64,000 nt of DNA, from positions 310,001 through 374,000 of the forward strand of contig NZ_JAEUAW010000002.1 of NCBI RefSeq assembly GCF_019511665.1. Reading direction: 5' to 3'. The DNA is from Microbacterium jejuense. GTDB lineage: Bacteria; Actinomycetota; Actinomycetes; Actinomycetales; Microbacteriaceae. Made by a program: the position numbers and the translations under genes. This document shows positions 17,489 through 25,176 of this stretch, one piece after another (positions within the stretch are counted from its first letter, which is position 1; every line of letters starts with the position of its first letter). The notes under the pieces are model-generated. The model saw only the letters and a list, made by a program, of their open reading frames with translations, ran no database searches and was not told the origin of the DNA.

Positions 17489-19093
17489 CTAGGCCTCGTG
17501 CACGGTGCGCCCGCCGACGACCGTGCGCACCACCCGTGTCTCGAGCAGCTCGTCGGGCGAGGCGGCGAAGATGTCGCGGTCGAGCACGATGAAATCGGCG
17601 CTCAGCCCCGCGGCTATGCGGCCGTATGTGCCGTCGGCGCGGCTCGCCCATGCGGCGTCGCGCGTCGCGTGCTCGATCGCCGTCAGGAGGGGCAGTGCGT
17701 AGCCCGGCACGTTCGCCGGCAGCGACGGGTCGAGCGCCGAGCGGCGCGTCGCGGCGATGAACATGTTCGGCAGGGGCGCGTACGGCGACGTCGGCGAGTC
17801 GGTGCCGAACACCAGCGGCGCCCCGGCGTCGGTCATCTCGGGCCACGGGAAGCCGCGGTCGACGCGCTCGTCGCCGAGCATGGCGCGCCAGTTGTCCTGG
17901 ATCGCAGGGTCGGCGTGAACGGGCTGCATGCTCGCGGTGATGCCGAGCGCGGCGAGGCGGTCGATGTCGGCGCGCTCCACGACCTCGAGGTGCTCGATCC
18001 GGTGGCGACGCTCGCGCGGGCCGTTGACCGAGATCGCGTGCTCCACCGCCGAGATCGCGATGCGCACCGCTTCGTCGCCGATGGCGTGCATGGCGACCTG
18101 CAGGCCCGCGGCGTCGGCGGCTGCGACGACCGGAGCGAGCTCATCGAGGCTCCACACCGGATCGGGGTCGGCGCCGTTCGCGTACGGGTGCCCGACTGCG
18201 GCGGTGCAGCCGTCGACCGTGCCGTCGATCATGACCTTGATGCCCACGACCCGCAGCCACTGCGACGTGTGGACGGCGGCGAGTTCGGCAGCGCGGGCCA
18301 CCTGCGCGAGGTTCTGCTCCTCGGCGCCCGTCGGCTGCACGCGCCAGTGCCCGGCGATGTGCGCCGTCAGGGCTCCGGCCTGCTCGGCGCGCACCATGGC
18401 GGCGAGGTCGGCCTCGTCGAGGCCCATGTCGGTGGCCGCCGTGACGCCCGTCTCGGCGTAGCCCCGGAGGGCTGCCGCCAGGGCGGCGTCGCGGTCGTCG
18501 TCGGTCGTGAAGCCGGCGAGCACCGGCTGCACGAGAAGGTGCATGGCGGTCTCGTCGACGAGGCCCGACGCGTGGCCGTCGGCGTCACGGTGCACCATCC
18601 CGCCGGCCGGATCGGCGGTGTCGTCGTCGATGCCGGCCTCGGCGAGGGCGGCGGTGTTGAGCCAGATCGAGTGGAAGTCGAACGCATCCGCGTAGACCGG
18701 TCGGTCGGCCACGACCGCGTCGAGCAGCTGCCGCGTCGGACGCCCGCCGACGGCGGCGTGCTGCCAGCCCTGCGCGCGGATGCGCGGGAGGTCGGGATGT
18801 GCCTCGGCGAACGTGCGGATGCGGCGCTGGATCTCGTCCAGGGTGGTGGCGCCCCACAGGTCCACCTGCGCGGCCGCCTCACCCGTGCCGACGATATGGG
18901 CGTGGCCGTCGACGAACCCCGGCAGCACCGTGGCGCCGGCGAGGTCGATGTCGTCGGCATCCGCGCCCGCGATGCGGCGCGCGGTGACGTCGTCGCCGAC
19001 ATAGGCCATCCGGCCGTCGCGGACGACGACGGCGGTGGCCCACCGCCGGGAGTCCGCCGTGAAGACGTGGGCGTTCGAGTACAGGGTCGTCAT
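17489..19093 (-). CDS. YtcJ-like metal-dependent amidohydrolase
   Basis: This 534-residue cytoplasmic hydrolase of the amidohydrolase-3 group has the first metal motif PGFVDGHAHIVGTG (about 59-72), then MHAIGDEAV, HRIEHLE and FGTDSPTSP for the other metal and catalytic residues. Its ATG overlaps the TGA of the upstream permease gene (ATGA at 19090-19093), so the two are translationally coupled. This suggests it hydrolyses the compound the permease imports. Relatives act on formamides and cyclic amides, but the substrate here is unknown. Confidence 0.88.
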   Translation of the reverse strand: MTTLYSNAHVFTADSRRWATAVVVRDGRMAYVGDDVTARRIAGADADDIDLAGATVLPGFVDGHAHIVGTGEAAAQVDLWGATTLDEIQRRIRTFAEAHPDLPRIRAQGWQHAAVGGRPTRQLLDAVVADRPVYADAFDFHSIWLNTAALAEAGIDDDTADPAGGMVHRDADGHASGLVDETAMHLLVQPVLAGFTTDDDRDAALAAALRGYAETGVTAATDMGLDEADLAAMVRAEQAGALTAHIAGHWRVQPTGAEEQNLAQVARAAELAAVHTSQWLRVVGIKVMIDGTVDGCTAAVGHPYANGADPDPVWSLDELAPVVAAADAAGLQVAMHAIGDEAVRIAISAVEHAISVNGPRERRHRIEHLEVVERADIDRLAALGITASMQPVHADPAIQDNWRAMLGDERVDRGFPWPEMTDAGAPLVFGTDSPTSPYAPLPNMFIAATRRSALDPSLPANVPGYALPLLTAIEHATRDAAWASRADGTYGRIAAGLSADFIVLDRDIFAASPDELLETRVVRTVVGGRTVHEA

Positions 19094-20538
19094 GGCCGAC
19101 CGTCCTTTCCGAGCGGGGTGCGCAGGAGCACCGCGTAGACGAGCACCGAGACCAGCATCCCGGCAGGGACCGACAGGTCGACGTAGCCGAGGGCCTCCGA
19201 GGCAGGCCCGGTCCACACCGTCGTCGACAGGCACACCGCCGTGGCGATGCCGCCCAGGAGCGCGGCGGCGACACCCGGGATGCTCCAGCCTGCGCTGTAC
19301 CAGAACCGGCCGCCGCGGCCCTCGTCGAAGAGGTCCGGGCCGTCGTACCGGTTGCGCCGCAGCACGACGTCCGCGACGAACACCGCCATCGTCGGCGCTG
19401 AGACGATGACCAGGAACTGCAGCATCAGGTTGACGGCATCCAGCAGGCTCGTCGACAGCGCGAGGTAGATGGTGAGCGCCGTGCCGATCACGCCGACGAC
19501 GATGGCGGCGGGGATGCGGCGCAGCGGGATGCCGATCGCCTGCAGCGCCATGCTCGACGTGTAGGTCGTCATGCCGTTGAGCGCGACCGTGTTGACGATG
19601 ACGCCGATGACCAGCACGGGGCCGAGCCAGCCGGGCAGGATGCCGAGCAGAGCGGATTCGATGCCGGCATCCATTCCGTTCATGACGACGGTCGCCAGCA
19701 GCACGCCGACGAACGTGAACACCATGCCGGGGATGGCGCCGCCGAGCGCGGTCGCGGCGACGATGTGCGAGGGCTTCGTCGACCGCGGCAGGTACCGGGC
19801 GATGTCGGGGCTGTTGATGTACGAGATCGGCCCCGACGCGACGAGCGTGAACCCGATCGTGATCGACGACCACAGCGCCACGCCCGAGAGCGGCTCGGCG
19901 GCCCGGTAGGCCCAGTCCACCTGCGGCAGGATGAACGCCGTCACCGTCACGAAGATGACGGCCAGCACGATCGCGAGCCACGAGTAGACGCGCAGGATCA
20001 GCGCATGCCCGTAGACGGCGACGAGCACCGTGAGTGCCGAGATCACGAGCGTGACCGCGATCGGCACGACGACGGGATCGGTGAGCCCCATGCCGGCGAG
20101 CAGATCGGCGCCGAGGAACGACGACGCCAGCCAGTTGAGGGCGAGGAACACGGCGCCGATGAGCCAGCCCGTGAACGCGACGACCGGCTTGTTGCCGATG
20201 ACGCCGTAGATCGCGCGCGTGATGACCGAGCCCGACGTGCCCGCGGCCGGACCGCTGATCGCGATGAGGCCGGGGAAGACCCACATGAGCGAGCCCGCGA
20301 TGACGACGAGCATCGCCTGCCACAGCTCCAGCCCCAGCAGCACGAGCGTCGCGCCGACGGTGAAGTTCAGGATGCTGACGCTCGGCGCCGCCCAGACGAA
20401 GAAGAGGTCGCGGGCCCGGCCGTGGCGCTCCTCGGCCCCGATCAGCTCGATGCCCCGGGTCTCGGGCTGGGTCGCGGCATCCACGAATCCGTCTGTCGCA
20501 GTCGGGGGTGCCTTGGTGGTCTGTGCTTCGTGTGACAC
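19090..20538 (-). CDS. NCS1-family permease (purine/cytosine permease-like)
   Basis: This 482-residue membrane protein has about twelve helices. It imports a nucleobase-, hydantoin- or related nitrogen compound by family analogy. Typical motifs are WAAPSVSILNFTVGATL, ISGPAAGTSGSVITRAIYG and GPISYINSPDIARYLP. The start is GTG 20538, with GAGG six bases upstream. An upstream ATG at 20655 would add 39 polar residues and run through the operator region. It is the first gene of a two-gene unit with the YtcJ-like amidohydrolase, divergent from a TetR regulator. Confidence 0.9.
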   Translation of the reverse strand: MSHEAQTTKAPPTATDGFVDAATQPETRGIELIGAEERHGRARDLFFVWAAPSVSILNFTVGATLVLLGLELWQAMLVVIAGSLMWVFPGLIAISGPAAGTSGSVITRAIYGVIGNKPVVAFTGWLIGAVFLALNWLASSFLGADLLAGMGLTDPVVVPIAVTLVISALTVLVAVYGHALILRVYSWLAIVLAVIFVTVTAFILPQVDWAYRAAEPLSGVALWSSITIGFTLVASGPISYINSPDIARYLPRSTKPSHIVAATALGGAIPGMVFTFVGVLLATVVMNGMDAGIESALLGILPGWLGPVLVIGVIVNTVALNGMTTYTSSMALQAIGIPLRRIPAAIVVGVIGTALTIYLALSTSLLDAVNLMLQFLVIVSAPTMAVFVADVVLRRNRYDGPDLFDEGRGGRFWYSAGWSIPGVAAALLGGIATAVCLSTTVWTGPASEALGYVDLSVPAGMLVSVLVYAVLLRTPLGKDGRP

Positions 20539-20621
20539 GGAGGTCCTCTCGGGGCGGCTGGACGTCGTCGTCGTTCGCCGGCGGCTTCGTTGCTTCGGGA
20601 AGGGATGAGTGGATGCCAGTC

Positions 20622-20643
20622 CTATTGGCCGCAAGGCCAATAG
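20622..20643. promoter_or_regulatory. TetR operator candidate 1
   Basis: CTATTGGCC-GCAA-GGCCAATAG is a perfect inverted repeat with nine-base arms. It lies about 85 bases upstream of the permease start and 34 bases from the TetR start. Confidence 0.65.
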
Positions 20644-20644
20644 A

Positions 20645-20666
20645 CTATTGGTCACACATCCAATAA
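20645..20666. promoter_or_regulatory. TetR operator candidate 2
   Basis: CTATTGG (20645-20651) and CCAATAA (20660-20666) repeat the half-site of operator 1 and overlap the TAACAT -10 of the tetR gene, fitting autorepression. The two dyads have centres 23 bases apart, about two helical turns. Confidence 0.6.
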
Positions 20667-20669
20667 CAT
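20664..20669 (+). promoter_or_regulatory. Leaderless-type -10 element of the tetR gene (TAACAT)
   Basis: TAACAT is followed by seven bases and the ATG at 20677. It overlaps the end of operator 2. Confidence 0.4.
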
Positions 20670-20676
20670 GGCGGCC

Positions 20677-21306
20677 ATGGTGTCAAGCGGTTCGGAGCGG
20701 CGGATCCGCAAGCGCCCCGAGGAGCGGCGCGAAGAGATCCTCGGGGCCGCCGCAGCCATCGCGCTCGCCGAAGGGCTCGAGCGCGTCACCCTCCGGGCCG
20801 TCGCGGACCGGCTCGGCGTGCGGCCCGGGCTCATCACGCACTACTTCCCGGCCGCCGAGGACCTCGTGGCCGCCGCGTTCGCGCGTGCCGCCGCCGGCGA
20901 GCGCGAGCAGCTGTTCGCCCGGGACGGCGATCCGCTGTCGCGCCTGCAGAGATTCGTCGACGTGATCGGCGGTGACCAGTCGCGCGATCTGTCGAGGCTC
21001 TGGCTGAACGCTCGCCACCTGTCGCGCTTCAGCCCCGTGCTCGACGCGGCGGTGGTCGAGCAGGAGGCGCTCAACGACGAGGGCATCGTGGCGCTCATCG
21101 AGGACGGCGTCGCGGCCGGCGTCTTCACCGCGGACGATCCGCTCCGCGCCGGCGTGCGGATCCTGATGGCGGTCGACGGGCAGAGCGCGTACGTCAACAA
21201 CACCCGCGAGTCCGGAGGGGCGGTCTACCGTGACTTCGTGGCAGAGACGGCGGAGTGGTCGCTCGGCCTGCCGCCGGGCACGCTCACCTCAGCCCGGCTC
21301 GATTGA
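20677..21306 (+). CDS. TetR-family regulator
   Basis: This 209-residue repressor has an N-terminal helix-turn-helix (TLRAVADRLGVRPGLITHYF, about 39-58) and a C-terminal TetR ligand domain. RKRPEERREEILGAAAAIAL is the usual lead-in. I chose ATG 20677 over ATG 20668 because the -10 and operator 2 run up to 20669. It is divergent from the permease/amidohydrolase unit and most likely represses it and itself through the CTATTGG dyads. The inducer is probably the permease substrate. Confidence 0.88.
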   Translation: MVSSGSERRIRKRPEERREEILGAAAAIALAEGLERVTLRAVADRLGVRPGLITHYFPAAEDLVAAAFARAAAGEREQLFARDGDPLSRLQRFVDVIGGDQSRDLSRLWLNARHLSRFSPVLDAAVVEQEALNDEGIVALIEDGVAAGVFTADDPLRAGVRILMAVDGQSAYVNNTRESGGAVYRDFVAETAEWSLGLPPGTLTSARLD

Positions 21307-21317
21307 GCTCGCGGCCC

Positions 21318-21822
21318 GGCACGGGGGTTGCTCGTGCGGTCGGGGCGTTTCGTCTCGCTCGTGCCTCGCTCGCTCAACGGCCGGGGGTGGGTGTGCCGGT
21401 CGTTGCGCGGAGCGCGCTCTGGCGCGCGCAGACGAAGCGCGTTCTGGTAGGGGGTTGCTCGTGCGGTCGGGGCGTTTCGTCTCGGGAGTCGGTCGCTGAG
21501 CGAGGAGCGCCAGCGACGAGACGAAGCGTCCTCGCTCGCTCAACGGCCGGGGGGGTGTGCCGGTCGTTGAGCGGAGCGCGCTCTGGCGCGCGCAGACGAA
21601 ACGCGGACTGGCACGAGGCCGACCGTGCGGGCGGGGCGTTTCGTCTCGCTCGTGCCTCGCTCGCTCAACGGCCGGGGGGGGGTGTGCCGGTCGTTGAGCG
21701 GAGCGCGCTCTGGCGCGCGCGGACGAAACGCGGTCTCGCACGAGGTTGCTCGTGCGGTCGGGGCGTTTCGTCTCGCTCGTTCCTCGCTCGCTCAACGACC
21801 GGGGGGGGTGTCGCTCAACGAG
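21318..21822. repeat. Intergenic array of about four degenerate 120-170-bp repeats
   Basis: This 500-base gap between tetR and the toroid gene holds no credible gene. It is filled by about four copies of a unit containing GGGGCGTTTCGTCTCGCTCG, then CTCGCTCGCTCAACG, CCGGGGG, CGGTCGTTGAGCGGAGCGCG and GGACGAAACGCG. The cores begin near 21344, 21468, 21636 and 21758. Single fragments occur at 64-100 and 17355-17390, and a full inverted copy lies inside the coding sequence at 61411-61524. Short complementary stretches could fold, but no transposase or clean end is visible. Confidence 0.75.
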
Positions 21823-22795
21823 TGGAGGCGGCATCCCACCAGTCGAGCACGCGGGTGCCGAACAGCGTGAGCCAGCGGGATGCCTCACCCTCGCCGGCAT
21901 CGACGTCGAACCACGTGCGGCCGGGGAGCGGTGTCGTCTGCAGCCACGTGCCGTCGGGCTGACGGGCGGCGCGGACCGCCTCCACGGCGTCGGCGAGACG
22001 CGGATCGGGCGGAGTGCCCTCGAACAGCGACGCGTCGCGGAAGTGATCGAGCGCGAACAGGGCGCTGTAGCGGTGGCGGTTCGGGTACACGAAGCGCGTG
22101 ACGAAGTCGCCCACGACCTCGCCGGTGCTGGCGCGGACCATCAGGCGCCGCGACAGCAGATACTCCTCGCCGCCGTGGCGGGCCTCGCGCATGCTGGTGT
22201 CGCCGGTGAACCGCTCGTACGCGAGGATGCCGCGCGCCGCGTTGAGCGTCGAGTGGAACGACGACCGCACCGAGTCGCCCTCTTCGGCCTCGCAGTTCCA
22301 GCCGCCGTCCGCCAGCCGGTGCGCGGGGAACCACTCGACGAGCCGCGACACGTCGGCGCCGAGCCAGGCGCCGCTGGCGAGCGTGTAGGAGTTGATGCAG
22401 ACGTCGACCTCGCCGCCCCAGTACGGCAGGTCGTCGTACTCCCATCGGCTGTTCGCGGCGATGCGGTCGGCGGTGTCGCCGAGCACCGCCGCGTCGACGC
22501 CCCACTCGCGCAGGTCACGCAGCGCCCACGTGGTCGCCACCCATGGCTGCCCCGGCTCCTTCGCCTCAGGCGTGTCGAAGAACGCCGTGCCCCCTGGGAA
22601 GAACGCGCCGCCCGCCCATTGCCCGTCGGGATCTTGCCGCGCGAGGAGTGCCGCGCCGAATCCCTCGACGGGCACACGCGCTCGCGTGGCCTGCCACACC
22701 TCCGGAGGCGCGCCGGCCAGGTCGCGCTCGACCTGCCAGCGCAGCGCGGGATCGGAGTCGAGCAGCCATTCCAGCACCTGCGGTTCGACGGACAT
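21815..22795 (-). CDS. Alpha/alpha-toroid (terpene-cyclase-like fold) protein of unknown function
   Basis: This 326-residue protein has repeated motifs of the prenyltransferase/squalene-oxidase fold: LLARQDPDGQWAG, WALRDLREWGVD, LADGGWNC and RAARQPDGTWLQ. No DxDD or prenyl-diphosphate site is evident, so catalysis is unproven. There is no signal peptide or membrane segment. It is a stand-alone gene whose ATG lies six bases after a TAGCGT -10. The 3' end runs into the repeat array. Confidence 0.7.
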   Translation of the reverse strand: MSVEPQVLEWLLDSDPALRWQVERDLAGAPPEVWQATRARVPVEGFGAALLARQDPDGQWAGGAFFPGGTAFFDTPEAKEPGQPWVATTWALRDLREWGVDAAVLGDTADRIAANSRWEYDDLPYWGGEVDVCINSYTLASGAWLGADVSRLVEWFPAHRLADGGWNCEAEEGDSVRSSFHSTLNAARGILAYERFTGDTSMREARHGGEEYLLSRRLMVRASTGEVVGDFVTRFVYPNRHRYSALFALDHFRDASLFEGTPPDPRLADAVEAVRAARQPDGTWLQTTPLPGRTWFDVDAGEGEASRWLTLFGTRVLDWWDAASTR

Positions 22796-22801
22796 GCGGG
22801 C

Positions 22802-22807
22802 ACGCTA
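22802..22807 (-). promoter_or_regulatory. Leaderless-type -10 element (TAGCGT)
   Basis: On the minus strand TAGCGT is followed by six bases and the ATG at 22795. Confidence 0.45.
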
Positions 22808-22900
22808 CGCCGCGCCACCGACACGGGGAACCCGGACGGACGATCGCGTCGCGCCGGTGGCATCCCTCGCCCTCGTTTTGCGCAAAGCACAAGATTCGTC

Positions 22901-22929
22901 CAGACAATCCCGAATCGATTCGATATCAT
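22901..22929 (+). promoter_or_regulatory. Promoter of the MATE gene with palindromic operator in the spacer
   Basis: CAGACA (22901-22906) and TATCAT (22924-22929) are 17 bases apart and could be -35 and -10. The spacer contains the perfect palindrome CGAATCGATTCG (22911-22922). A second palindrome, TTTGCGCAAA, lies at 22877-22886. The stretch is AT-rich compared with its surroundings. Confidence 0.45.
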
Positions 22930-22988
22930 ATTCGGCAGCCGCTTTCCGGCCCCTCCGTCTTCGCCTTCTCCCTCGAGAGCTCGCCTTC

Positions 22989-24515
22989 ATGTCCACCGCC
23001 CTGACGACGGGCCGCCCCTGGCGCGTCATCGTCCTGTTCGCCGTGCCCCTGCTCATCGGCAACGTCGTGCAGCAGCTGTACCAGTTCGTCGACGCCGTCG
23101 TCGTCGGACGCCATCTCGGCGTCGACGCGCTCGCCGCCGTGGGCGCGACCGGCAGCATGCTGTTCCTGCTGCTGGGCTTCGCATGGGGTCTGACGTCGGG
23201 TTTCGCGATCCCGACGGCGCAGGCGTTCGGCGCGCGCGACTATGCGGCCGTCCGCCGTTCTGTCGCGGCCGGCACGATCCTGACCGCACTGTGCACCGTC
23301 CTGATCACGGTGGGTGCGCCGCTGCTGGCCGGTCCGCTGCTCGCGCTGCTGCAGACGCCCGCCGAGCTCATGGACGACGCGATCGTCTTCGCGCAGATCA
23401 GCTTCCTCGGCGCGGGCGCCATGATGTTCTTCAACTACCTGTCGGCGATCATCCGCGCGATCGGCGACTCGCGCACGCCGCTGGTGTTCCTGACGCTGGC
23501 GTGCGGCCTCAACGTCGTGCTCGTGATCCTCATGGTCGGCACCTTCGGCTGGGGCGTCGGCGGCGCGGCCCTCGCGACCGTCGTGTCGCAGGCGATCTCG
23601 GTGCTGCTGTGCCTCGAGTTCGTGCGCCGCCGCGTTCCGGTGCTGCACCTTCACCGCGAGGACTGGCGCGTCAGCCGCGCCGACCTCGCCGAGCACCTGC
23701 GTCTCGGTCTGCCCATGGGCTTCCAGGCCTCGATCATCGCTATCGGCACGCTGTCGGTGCAGGTGGCCCTCAACGAGCTCGGCGCCGACGCGGTGGCTGC
23801 GTACACCTCGGCCTCGCGCGTGGACGGCCTGGCCGTCGCGCTGCTGCAGTCTCTGGGCCTCGCGGTGTCGATGTTCGTCGCGCAGAACCACGGCGGAGGC
23901 CGCCCCGACCGCATCCGCAAGGGCGTGACGCAGGCGACCTGGATCTCGCTGGCCGCGGCCCTCGTGCTGGGCGCGCTGCTCATCGCGTTCGGCGCGCACC
24001 TCGTGCAGCTGTTCGTCGGCGACGCGGAGGCCGAGGTCGTCGGCCTCGCCGCGCAGATGCTCGCGATCAACGGCGCGACCTACTGGATCCTCGCGGTGCT
24101 GTTCGTGCTGCGCGGCGCGCTGCAGGGCCTCGGGCACACGCTCATCCCCACCGTCACCGGCGTCATCGAACTGGTCATGCGCGTGGCCGCCGCCGTCGTG
24201 CTGGGGGCGATCTTCGGCTTCATCGGCGTCGCGGCCAGCAACCCGCTCGCGTGGCTCGGCGCGGTGGTGGTGCTCGTGCCGGCGTACGTGCACGCGCACC
24301 GCAAGCTCGCGCACGAGCCGATCACGCCCGCCGTCGCCACCCCGACCACCCCGATTCCCATCGTCGGTCCGACGGACGGCTCGATGGTGGTGGATGCCGT
24401 CGTCACGGCGCCGATCGTCCTGCCGACCGCCGCGCAGACGGCCTCGCCGACGGCTCCCCGTCGTCGCCGCCGCTTCCCGGTGCGCCGTCCGCGCGACCGC
24501 AGCCCTCGCGGCTGA
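22989..24515 (+). CDS. MATE-family efflux transporter
   Basis: This 508-residue membrane protein has twelve helices. It probably exports drugs or metabolites using an ion gradient. Characteristic stretches are VPLLIGNVVQQLYQFVDAVV and GRHLGVDALAAVGA in the first bundle, and LRLGLPMGFQASIIAIGTLS at the start of the second. After about residue 445 there is a long Thr/Pro- and Arg-rich cytoplasmic tail (ending RRPRDRSPRG) that most MATE proteins lack. ATG 22989 is used; no clear Shine-Dalgarno sequence is seen. No linked regulator gene is present, though its promoter carries a dyad. Confidence 0.9.
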   Translation: MSTALTTGRPWRVIVLFAVPLLIGNVVQQLYQFVDAVVVGRHLGVDALAAVGATGSMLFLLLGFAWGLTSGFAIPTAQAFGARDYAAVRRSVAAGTILTALCTVLITVGAPLLAGPLLALLQTPAELMDDAIVFAQISFLGAGAMMFFNYLSAIIRAIGDSRTPLVFLTLACGLNVVLVILMVGTFGWGVGGAALATVVSQAISVLLCLEFVRRRVPVLHLHREDWRVSRADLAEHLRLGLPMGFQASIIAIGTLSVQVALNELGADAVAAYTSASRVDGLAVALLQSLGLAVSMFVAQNHGGGRPDRIRKGVTQATWISLAAALVLGALLIAFGAHLVQLFVGDAEAEVVGLAAQMLAINGATYWILAVLFVLRGALQGLGHTLIPTVTGVIELVMRVAAAVVLGAIFGFIGVAASNPLAWLGAVVVLVPAYVHAHRKLAHEPITPAVATPTTPIPIVGPTDGSMVVDAVVTAPIVLPTAAQTASPTAPRRRRRFPVRRPRDRSPRG

Positions 24516-24564
24516 CGCGGGAGCGCGCTCGGTCCCGGCGCAGCGCTGCGGCGCCGGCATCCAC

Positions 24565-25077
24565 TCACCCGTCGAAGACGTTCCAGCAGATCGCGCTGCG
24601 CAGGCGCTGGTCGTCGAGCACGAGGTCGCGGATCGCGCCGGGAAGCTGGGCGCGCTGCCAGTCACGTTCGCGGACCCGTGCCGCTTCGGCTCCGTCCGCC
24701 GCGGCCATCGCCGCCCTGATCGCGTAGGCCGCCGCCCCGAGCTCGTGCGCGGGAACGTGGGCGACCGCCACAGCCTGGCCCGCGGCCAGCGCCGTGAATC
24801 GCGCGGGGTCGGGCAGCCCCTTGCCGGCGGCGTTCGCGACGAACGCGCGCTGGTGCGCCTCGCGCATCGGCACCTCGCCGCGGATCCACGCGCGGGTGAG
24901 GTCCAGGGTGTCGACGAGGACCGGATCGTCCGGCCGCTCCGCGGCGAACAACGGCAGCACATGCTCCACACACGCGATCGCCCACTCCGCCAGCAGATGG
25001 TGCTCGCCGTCGGTCAGCGTGCCGCCGCGCCGGATGGTGATGAACCGGGGATCACGGACGGCGGGCAGGATCGGCAT
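24565..25077 (-). CDS. Putative immunity protein (Imm5-like domain)
   Basis: This 170-residue all-helical cytoplasmic protein ends RERDWQRAQLPGAIRDLVLD and AICWNVFDG, with HVPAHELGAAAYAIRAAMAA in the middle. These resemble proteins annotated as Imm5-like putative immunity proteins. The family name comes from polymorphic-toxin loci, but no toxin gene is adjacent here, so the role is unproven. The start is ATG 25077. It is divergent from the pyruvate oxidase gene by 99 bases. Confidence 0.6.
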   Translation of the reverse strand: MPILPAVRDPRFITIRRGGTLTDGEHHLLAEWAIACVEHVLPLFAAERPDDPVLVDTLDLTRAWIRGEVPMREAHQRAFVANAAGKGLPDPARFTALAAGQAVAVAHVPAHELGAAAYAIRAAMAAADGAEAARVRERDWQRAQLPGAIRDLVLDDQRLRSAICWNVFDG

Positions 25078-25176
25078 CCCCTCATCATGCCGTTCCGGGC
25101 CCCCGGCAAGGCATGCACCTTGCGCGACCCGCGCGGCGCTGATTCGCTGAAGGAGGACCCGAGGCGAGGAGCAGAG

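Noticed and set aside
20539-20655. Longer permease starting at 20655
   Set aside because: The extension is polar, lacks a Shine-Dalgarno sequence and would put both operator dyads near or inside the coding region; GTG 20538 has GAGG upstream.
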